64,000 bases of DNA from JBBDMU01 sp040905685 (GTDB lineage: Bacteria; Bacteroidota; Rhodothermia; Balneolales; Natronogracilivirgulaceae): positions 1 to 64,000 of the forward strand of contig JBBDRB010000080.1 of the NCBI GenBank assembly GCA_040905685.1, read 5' to 3'. Positions 57,969-64,000 of the stretch are shown here, in pieces (position 1 is the first letter of the stretch; each line of letters begins with the position of its first letter). Below the pieces are notes generated by a model, which saw nothing but the letters and a program-made list of their open reading frames with translations, made no database searches and was not told where the DNA came from. A program made the position numbers and the translations under genes.

Positions 57969-59698
57969 TAGTTGCTGGCAGACTTAACCTGGTCCTGGTT
58001 GGCGGAGGACTCCTTTGCGGAAATGGCGGAAATAAATTCGTTATAGGCCAGCAGCGCTTCGTCGAATTGCTGCAGTTTTTCCAGGATCTCGGCTTTGATG
58101 AAATAGGTTTGAGACAGCACTTCCAGGTTGTCGTCGCTTTCGTTGGCTTTACAGAATTCGATGATCTGGTCAAGGGCTGATACGGCCTCATCATTGCGCT
58201 CAAGGGACTGCAGCAACTCCGATTTTTTTATCAGCGCTTTGGACAGAAATTCAACCTGGCTCCGGGCGGCTTCTGATGAGTCTCCTTCTTCGGACCGGTT
58301 CATTTTATCCGCCAGTTTGATGAACTCGTCATAGGCCGTCAGCGCACGGTCGGGTTTGTCCGTTTTCTCGAGGGTTTCGGCCTTTCTGAAGTAGGTCTGT
58401 GACAATAACGGAAGAGCGCTGGCCTTGCCGGATCCTTTGCAGAATTCGATGATCTGATCGAACGCGCCGATGGCTTCTTCGTGACGGTTCATTTTTTGCA
58501 ACAGATCCGCTTTTTTGGTAAGGGCTTTGGATAAAAATTCGTACTGGTTCTGACCGGAGCCTGTTTTAGCTTTTGTATCAGGGGTCTTGCCGGCACCGGC
58601 CTTCTGGCCGTCAGCGGTTTCCGTACCCGAGTTTGTTTCCTGTTTCTGGGCATCGCCTCCCGCGGATTGAGAAGAACCCTCAGCTTCTATGGAAAATCCT
58701 TTTACCGGGGTGTTATCGCTTTCAGCCAACGGCTCATCGGTCCGTTCATCTTCCTCTTTTCCGCTATCATCTGAACCGTAGGGACCTTTAAGGTCGGAAT
58801 AATCATCGGAGCCGCTTTTTGCCAGTTTTAAAACCACCCTGTTTTTTTCACTCGCCGTTTCGGAATGCCGGCTTGTTTGCGGGCTGGATTCTTCCGGCTG
58901 TTCAGCGGCGGGTTGCTCTTCCGCTTCCGCTTCCGCTTCACTATCCGCGGTCTGTTCGGCTGCGACGGGTTCGTCTTCCGTCTGGTCTTCGATGTCGGTC
59001 TCGCCGGCCGCTTCGGGTTCTTCCGGCTGCTCAGCGGCGGGTTGCTCTTCCGCTTCGGCTTCCGGTTCCGTATCCTCTTCAGCTACTGCCTCGCCGTCTG
59101 CTTCGGGACCGGCGGTGGCCGATGAGGTTTCCTCATTATCAATACCGAAAGGATCGGCGGCTTCTGTTTCACTGGAAACGGGCTGTTCGAATTCGGCCTG
59201 CGGTTCTTCCGGGGCCTGAACTTCCGGTTCCGGTTCGGCTTCCGCTACCGGAGAGGGAAGTACGGCAGGCCGGCCCTGATGGGCAAAATCGTTAAGGGTC
59301 TTGAATGTATCGGCAATTAAGCGAATATAGGAATCTGACTTTTTATCTTTAAGTTTTTGCTGGAATACTTCTCTGGTTTTTTCAGCTGAAAATGTATGGA
59401 TGTTTTTCTGGGTTCTGTAAATTTCTTCGTAGCCGGGTACCATTTTTTCGGCAAATATGGATCTTGCATCTTCGGTTGACTGGATAAAGATGCTGTAATC
59501 TTCCGAGGGTTTACCATGGGCATCAATTAAACCGAGCTCTTTAAATAAACTGACATACAATACCGTGTTGGGCTTTGTCATGCCCAGTTCTTCTAACAGA
59601 TGTTTGTCAAAACTATCCGGTATCCCCAGATCTGCAATCCTGGATATATAATGTTCAAATTCATCGAAATCGGTGATAAACGTTTCCATTAAACTCAT
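57965..59698 (-). CDS. DUF5343-like/TPR protein with long acidic linker
   Basis: 577 residues from ATG 59698, which has GGAG before it; GTG 59710 is an alternative. Residues 1-140 resemble DUF5343 (a winged-helix-like domain: LGIPDSFDKHLLEELGMTKPN, VSLFKELGLIDAHGKPSEDY). Residues 145-390 are low-complexity Glu/Ala/Pro/Gln (EAEAEEQPAAEQPEE repeated) and Ser/Gly/Lys tracts. The C-terminus holds two ~90-residue TPR-like repeats, LSKALTKKADLLQKMNRHEEA and LSKALIKKSELLQSLERNDEA. Function unknown; it may be a scaffold. Confidence 0.8.
   Translation of the reverse strand: MSLMETFITDFDEFEHYISRIADLGIPDSFDKHLLEELGMTKPNTVLYVSLFKELGLIDAHGKPSEDYSIFIQSTEDARSIFAEKMVPGYEEIYRTQKNIHTFSAEKTREVFQQKLKDKKSDSYIRLIADTFKTLNDFAHQGRPAVLPSPVAEAEPEPEVQAPEEPQAEFEQPVSSETEAADPFGIDNEETSSATAGPEADGEAVAEEDTEPEAEAEEQPAAEQPEEPEAAGETDIEDQTEDEPVAAEQTADSEAEAEAEEQPAAEQPEESSPQTSRHSETASEKNRVVLKLAKSGSDDYSDLKGPYGSDDSGKEEDERTDEPLAESDNTPVKGFSIEAEGSSQSAGGDAQKQETNSGTETADGQKAGAGKTPDTKAKTGSGQNQYEFLSKALTKKADLLQKMNRHEEAIGAFDQIIEFCKGSGKASALPLLSQTYFRKAETLEKTDKPDRALTAYDEFIKLADKMNRSEEGDSSEAARSQVEFLSKALIKKSELLQSLERNDEAVSALDQIIEFCKANESDDNLEVLSQTYFIKAEILEKLQQFDEALLAYNEFISAISAKESSANQDQVKSASNY
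58891..59065. repeat. Direct 45-bp repeat in the acidic linker coding region
   Basis: A stretch starting CTTCCGGCTG at 58891 recurs at 59020 with very few changes, 129 bp (43 codons) apart. It codes for the EAEEQPAAEQPEE motif on the minus strand. Such repeats let the linker change length by slippage or recombination. Confidence 0.8.
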
Positions 59699-59976
59699 AA
59701 CTTTCTCCACGTATATTCTTGTTTTCAGTCATCAGCGAATCTGATTGTTCAGAAAAACCAGAACTAACTTCATTTTTTCCAGGTAACGGGCCTGAAAAAG
59801 CATTAAAACGACGGTAAAGGTGCCGGTATGAATCACCGGCTGACATCGTTTCTCAAGGTTATTCATGTAGGTAACCAAGGCACTGTTCAGTAATATTAAA
59901 TTATTTTAATATAATGTAGCAACTAATTGTTTCATTATCAAATAAACTTTTAATCAAAAATATGGATTCATCTATG
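59699..59976. other. Intergenic region with palindromes
   Basis: 278 bp between the M3 peptidase stop and the DUF5343-like start, the longest gene-free stretch. It holds a GC hairpin (GCCGGT 59822-59827 with ACCGGC 59835-59840, loop ATGAATC) and a perfect 8-bp AT stem (59893-59900 with 59905-59912, loop TTAT). No T-run follows either on the minus strand. No ORF of note and no known RNA family recognised. Confidence 0.5.
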
Positions 59977-62121
59977 CTAAAGACCGGCATCCAGCCCCCG
60001 TCTTCTCAATAAATGCTCTGTCCGGGGCTCCTGACCGCGAAAATCAAGGTAAAGATCCATGGCTTCTTTGCTGCCGCCCCGCGATAAAATGGTCTGGCGG
60101 TAATGGTCACCGTTTTTCCGGGAGAGGCCGCTTTGCTCTTCCATATAGGCAAAGGCGTCCGCTGCCAGCACCTCGCTCCAGATATAGGCGTAATAGCTTG
60201 CCGAATACCCTCCCGAGAATATATGGGAGAAAAAAGCAGATTTGTAGCGGGGAGGCACGGGCGGATAGGCGAGCCGGTGTTTGGCTAACGCCTTTTGTTC
60301 AAATTCAGTTACATCATCGGGGATGTCACCGGTCTTCAGGGTGTGCCACTCCATGTCAAGCAGGGCCGCAGCCAGGTATTCCTGGGTGTCGAAACCCTGA
60401 TTGAAGTCCCTGGCGGCAATGACCCGGTCCAGCAGGTCGTGCGGAATGCGCTCCCCGCTTTCATAATGAACGGCATAATTTTCAAGCACTTCCGGTTCTA
60501 TGGCCCAGTCTTCCTGAAACGTGGAGGGAAACTCAACAAAATCGCGGGGGACGGCCGTCCCGGACAGGGACGGGTATTTGACGTCGGAAAACAGACCGTG
60601 TACGGCATGGCCCATCTCATGGAAGAGGGTGGTGACATTATCAAAACTGATCAGGGCCGGGTCGCCCTGGGCCGGTTTGGTGATATTGAGAACATTGACA
60701 ATAACCGGTTTTTGCTGAAGGAGACCGGACTGGCTCACAAACGAGCTCATCCAGGCTCCGCCGCGTTTGGAATCCCGGGCAAAGTTATCGGAATAAAAGA
60801 GTCCAAGCGGAGTGCCGTCTTCATCCATCACATCATATACCCGTACATCGGGATGGTAGACCGGAAGGTCGTCCCGTTCTTCAAAGGTGATGCCGAAAAG
60901 CCGGTTCATGGTAAAAAATACCCCGTCGTGCAGTACGCGCTCCAGTTCAAAATAGGGTCGTACTTCATCTTCATCTATATCGTATCTGTCCATACGAACC
61001 TTCTCGGCATAGTATTCCCAATCCCACGGCTGCAGCTCATCGTCAATGCCGTCACGGCGCATCCTCGCCGTAATCTGTTCCGCTTCCTGCTTCGTGTTGG
61101 CAAGGACGGGATCGACGAGCCTCCCCATCATTTCCAGGGCGTTGGCCGGGGTTTGGGCCGTTTGGGTTTCCAGGGCAAAGGAAGCCCAGTCAGGATGGCC
61201 AAGCAGCCTGGCGCGTTCAGCCCGCAAACGTACCAGTTCCAGGATGACCGGACGATTATCGACGCCGCCGTTTTCCCCCAGTCCGCGGTAGGCGGACGCT
61301 TCCCAGACACGTTTCCGGAATTCCCGGTTGTCGAGGCTGCTCAGGATGGGCTGACGGGTCGTATTGGTAATGGACAGCAGGTACTTTCCTTCGTGCCCGC
61401 GGTCTTCAGCGGCCTCTTTGGCGGCGGCTATACGGTCGGCGCTCAATCCGTTGAGGTCTTCCACATGGTCTGTGATCACCGCCCGTTCACGGGTAACGGC
61501 CAGCAGGTTTTCCTGAAAGAGGGTGGTAAGGGAGGATGTTTTTTCGTTGATCTCACGCACGCGGTCCTGTTCCTGATCGGACAACAGGGCACCGGCGCGT
61601 ACGAAATCGCGCCGGATATCCCTGAGCAGCTGACGGCCTTCCTGGCCCAGATCAAGTTGTTCGATGTTGTCGTGCAGGGTTTCTATGCGTTCGAACAACC
61701 GGCCATTAAGGTGGATATCATCGGAGTGAGCGGCCAGTTTGGGAGCTATTTCCGCCTGTATTTCCTGTATCTCTTCATTGGTATGGGCCGAGGTCATGTT
61801 GAAAAAGACCCTGGAGACGCGGGTAAGCAGCGTTCCCGTTCGTTCCATGGCCGCTATGGTGTTCTCAAATGTGGGAGGGGCGGGGTTGCCGGCAATTTCC
61901 CCGATATCGGCCAGTTGCCTCTCCATGCCCGCCTCAAAGGCCGGCCGGTAATGCTCAATGCGGATTACATCAAAATCAGGAGCTTCAAAAGGCAGGGTAC
62001 TCGCCGTGAAAAAGGGATTATCCGGGGTAAAGTTAGTTTCCATAATAGACAATTCGTCAGGGGCACACGCTGAGGTCAGCATCATACACGCACATACTCC
62101 GGCCAGCGTCGGTACTCTCAT
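59977..62121 (-). CDS. M3-family zinc peptidase lipoprotein (Dcp/oligopeptidase A-like)
   Basis: 714 residues. Lipoprotein signal with lipobox LTSAC (MRVPTLAGVCACMMLTSAC). The zinc site is TLFHEMGHAVHGLFSDVKYP, with the third ligand Glu in DFVEFPSTFQEDW. The N-terminus NPFFTASTLPFEAPDFDVIR is typical of dipeptidyl carboxypeptidases. It cleaves peptides in the periplasm or at the surface, whereas E. coli OpdA is cytosolic. Divergent from the efflux operon (173 bp between starts). Confidence 0.92.
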   Translation of the reverse strand: MRVPTLAGVCACMMLTSACAPDELSIMETNFTPDNPFFTASTLPFEAPDFDVIRIEHYRPAFEAGMERQLADIGEIAGNPAPPTFENTIAAMERTGTLLTRVSRVFFNMTSAHTNEEIQEIQAEIAPKLAAHSDDIHLNGRLFERIETLHDNIEQLDLGQEGRQLLRDIRRDFVRAGALLSDQEQDRVREINEKTSSLTTLFQENLLAVTRERAVITDHVEDLNGLSADRIAAAKEAAEDRGHEGKYLLSITNTTRQPILSSLDNREFRKRVWEASAYRGLGENGGVDNRPVILELVRLRAERARLLGHPDWASFALETQTAQTPANALEMMGRLVDPVLANTKQEAEQITARMRRDGIDDELQPWDWEYYAEKVRMDRYDIDEDEVRPYFELERVLHDGVFFTMNRLFGITFEERDDLPVYHPDVRVYDVMDEDGTPLGLFYSDNFARDSKRGGAWMSSFVSQSGLLQQKPVIVNVLNITKPAQGDPALISFDNVTTLFHEMGHAVHGLFSDVKYPSLSGTAVPRDFVEFPSTFQEDWAIEPEVLENYAVHYESGERIPHDLLDRVIAARDFNQGFDTQEYLAAALLDMEWHTLKTGDIPDDVTEFEQKALAKHRLAYPPVPPRYKSAFFSHIFSGGYSASYYAYIWSEVLAADAFAYMEEQSGLSRKNGDHYRQTILSRGGSKEAMDLYLDFRGQEPRTEHLLRRRGLDAGL

Positions 62122-62227
62122 TACTATAGTTGATTAAAGTTGATGGAAGGTCTTAAATGAACTGCTAATTTAAACAATTCTGTGACATTCCCCACAATCG
62201 TTCAACTTTTCAATTCCGGGACCGGGG

Positions 62228-62258
62228 TTTGCTAAAAGAGCACGCATCCGTTATCTTG
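62228..62258 (+). promoter_or_regulatory. Candidate promoter of the efflux operon
   Basis: TTTG (62228-62231), a 20-bp spacer and TATCTTG (62252-62258), close to the TTTG/TAnnTTTG pattern; the start codon is 36 bp further on. Confidence 0.4.
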
Positions 62259-62294
62259 ACCGGTCCTTCATCTATTAATCCATATAAATAAAAT

Positions 62295-63674
62295 ATGCCC
62301 GGGAGCCGTTCATTTACCATGCTGATGACTCTCTCGGGTATGGCGTTGCTTATTGCCTCCGGCTGCAGGAGCCAAAAAGAGACGGCTTCATCTCCGGTAG
62401 ACGTGCCGGAGACCTTTTCGGACTCGGGTACGCAGATCATCCCGGAAAAATGGTGGACCGCTTTTGATGATGAAAGCCTGGATGCAGTAGTAGACCGTGC
62501 ATTGCACGCCAATTTCAGCCTTTTAACGGCCTGGCAGCGGTTGCATGCCGCCCGGGCCGTAGCAGATCGGGAATCTTCTTTTCTTCTCCCTGACCTTGAA
62601 GCTTCGCTCCAGGGTCAGGTAAACGGGCCGGACGATGGGTCGGGGCAGCCCGCGAGCATAAGCCCCGGTCTTTCCTCCGTGTATGAAATTGATCTATGGG
62701 GACGCATCCGGTCCGGGGCAGAGGCCGAACGGTACCGCGCCCGTGCAACCCTTTCAGATTACCGGACGGCCGCTCTCACCCTATCGGCCGAAATTGCACG
62801 GACGTGGTATCAACTCGCTGATGCACAAAGCCAACGGGAACTGATCGGCCAGCAGGTCGAAACGAACCTGACCGTGCTTGAACTTTTGACCAATCGTTTT
62901 GAGACCGGGCAAATACAAGGTGTGGATGTTCTGCGCCAGCAGCAGCTTGTGGAAGCTACCAGGGAACAGCAGGCCCATGCTGAATCAAGGGTTAAGGTTT
63001 TGGAGCATCAGCTGGCGGTCCTGCTGGGCCGGCCTCCCGGGTCCGCCATCGCGATGACTCCCGATAACCTGCCCGAACTGCCCCCCCAACCCGCTGCCGG
63101 GATCCCCATTGACCTGATCCGAAGACGGCCGGATGTAGAAAGCGCCTTCTTGCTAATGCAGGCCGCTGACCGTGACCTGGCTTCAGCGATCAGCAATCAG
63201 TATCCGCGACTCACCCTATCCGCCTCGGTTTCCCCGGCCGGTGACCATGCCGGCAGCTTATTTGAAGACTGGGCGCTGTCGTTGGCGGGGAACCTGGTGG
63301 CCCCAATTTTTTACGGCGGCCGCCTTAGCGCCGAGGTCGACCGGAGCGAAGCCGTTAGACAGCAGCGCCTCTATGAATACAGCCAGACTGTATTGACCGC
63401 TTTCCGGGAGGTCGAGGATGCGCTGATCCGGGAAAATAAACAATCGGAAAGCATTCAATACCTTGACAGGCAGGTGGAACTGGCCTCTCGGGCCTACGAG
63501 CAGTTGCGGGTTCAGTATCTGAATGGGAGCGGAAATTACCTCGATGTCCTGACCGCTCTGGATGGAATCCAGCAATTGCGGCGGGATCATTTGTCCGCCC
63601 GGTTAACCCTGGTCGAATTTCGCATTGCTCTGTACCGGTCCCTGGCAGGTTCATTTGAGACGGAGAACGGATAA
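62295..63674 (+). CDS. TolC-like outer-membrane efflux lipoprotein (NodT family)
   Basis: 459 residues. Lipoprotein signal MLMTLSGMALLIASGC. Two outer-membrane efflux domains with the repeat WWTAFDDESLDAVVDRALHA, the middle motif SSVYEIDLWGRIRSGAEAE, and RRRPDVESAFLLMQAADRDL and GNLVAPIFYGGRL in the second half. It forms the outer-membrane channel of an RND or ABC efflux pump. The gene for a periplasmic adaptor begins 26 bp later, so this is the first gene of an efflux operon that continues past the window. Confidence 0.93.
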   Translation: MPGSRSFTMLMTLSGMALLIASGCRSQKETASSPVDVPETFSDSGTQIIPEKWWTAFDDESLDAVVDRALHANFSLLTAWQRLHAARAVADRESSFLLPDLEASLQGQVNGPDDGSGQPASISPGLSSVYEIDLWGRIRSGAEAERYRARATLSDYRTAALTLSAEIARTWYQLADAQSQRELIGQQVETNLTVLELLTNRFETGQIQGVDVLRQQQLVEATREQQAHAESRVKVLEHQLAVLLGRPPGSAIAMTPDNLPELPPQPAAGIPIDLIRRRPDVESAFLLMQAADRDLASAISNQYPRLTLSASVSPAGDHAGSLFEDWALSLAGNLVAPIFYGGRLSAEVDRSEAVRQQRLYEYSQTVLTAFREVEDALIRENKQSESIQYLDRQVELASRAYEQLRVQYLNGSGNYLDVLTALDGIQQLRRDHLSARLTLVEFRIALYRSLAGSFETENG

Positions 63675-63700
63675 ATACGTGGCCTTACAAATATTATGAT

Positions 63701-64000
63701 ATGAACTGGAAAAAGACGCTCTTGATTTGCCTCATCATTCTGCTGGCCGGTGGAGCCGTCATCGTATTGATTTTCTCCACCGAGCCGACCGCTTCCCGGT
63801 CCGGTGCAACAAAAGATACCGCCATGCTCGTGGATGTCATAACGGTTCACCGTGGCGTCTTCCAACCCACCATAGAGGCCATCGGCACGGTCCAGCCCTC
63901 CCAGGACATCAATCTTAGTCCGCGGGTAAGCGGTGAGATCCTCGAGCTTTCGGAAAATTTCACACCGGGAGGATATGTCCGTCAGGGAGAGATGCTGTTG
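63701..64000 (+). CDS. Partial RND efflux periplasmic adaptor subunit
   Basis: First 100 residues only; the frame is open at the window edge. An N-terminal membrane anchor (LLICLIILLAGGAVIVLIFS) is followed by the start of the MFP barrel and lipoyl parts: TVQPSQDINLSPRVSGEILE, FTPGGYVRQGEMLL. It bridges the inner-membrane pump and the TolC-like channel. The inner-membrane transporter presumably follows outside the window. Confidence 0.9.
   Translation, partial: MNWKKTLLICLIILLAGGAVIVLIFSTEPTASRSGATKDTAMLVDVITVHRGVFQPTIEAIGTVQPSQDINLSPRVSGEILELSENFTPGGYVRQGEMLL

Overview
The window looks like a chromosome segment from a Bacteroidota/Balneolota-type (FCB group) bacterium with moderately high GC. 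The support is a UpxY-type antiterminator heading a capsule locus, many lipoproteins with short lipoboxes, weak Shine-Dalgarno sites, TTTG/TAnnTTTG-like promoters, BNR_4-type secreted proteins and many HisKA_2 (HWE-like) sensor kinases. I place it near Balneolales/Rhodothermia by family content only. No rRNA, tRNA, CRISPR array, insertion sequence or prophage was recognised. A run of 100 N (19799-19898) interrupts one gene. No gene-free stretch exceeds 300 bases.

Layout. 1-6068 (minus strand): start of an exopolysaccharide/capsule locus that runs leftwards out of the window: SLBB export protein, Wzz-like chain-length protein, UpxY antiterminator, HTH-nucleotidyltransferase protein and a broken nucleotide-sugar dehydrogenase. 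6200-11324: SGNH esterase, thiolase plus Cys/Met-metabolism PLP enzyme operon, TPR lipoprotein, RidA. 11396-19199: signalling operon with a 1915-residue hybrid kinase carrying a ten-unit HAMP array much like fungal Nik1/Os-1 kinases, a CheR methyltransferase and a REC-HisKA_2 kinase. 19302-25699: caspase-fold lipoprotein lacking the catalytic dyad, Pta, serine hydrolase, cytochrome-c/beta-propeller lipoprotein. 25769-29336: Y-family polymerase with a divergent small partner and a triple-PAS kinase. 29487-36619: PQQ/cytochrome-c dehydrogenase, ArsS, SulP transporter, atypical histidine kinase, AI-2E transporter. 36845-39793: four-gene signalling operon. 39771-44509: SDR, nicotinate phosphoribosyltransferase, metallophosphoesterase, ferritin, orphan small protein. 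44594-47568: tandem BNR_4 proteins. 47629-55041: apparent glycolate/2-hydroxyacid operon (malate synthase, FAD/Fe-S dehydrogenase, permease, beta-hydroxyacid dehydrogenase). 55038-64000: glycosidase-like lipoprotein, Zn-ribbon peptide, LLM flavoenzyme, DUF5343-like/TPR protein, M3 peptidase and the start of an RND-type efflux operon.

How the genes work together. The glycolate block reads as a pathway: the permease imports a 2-hydroxy acid, the FAD/Fe-S enzyme oxidises it (glycolate to glyoxylate) and malate synthase feeds glyoxylate into the TCA cycle. Six sensor kinases in 64 kb, three of them HisKA_2 and two with an N-terminal receiver, point to strong investment in phosphorelay signalling. 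The most unusual items are the HAMP-array kinase operon, the pseudo-caspase, the doubly damaged sugar dehydrogenase, a shared 14-bp palindrome in front of the SulP and histidine kinase genes, and a lipoprotein gene whose leader has no ordinary start codon.
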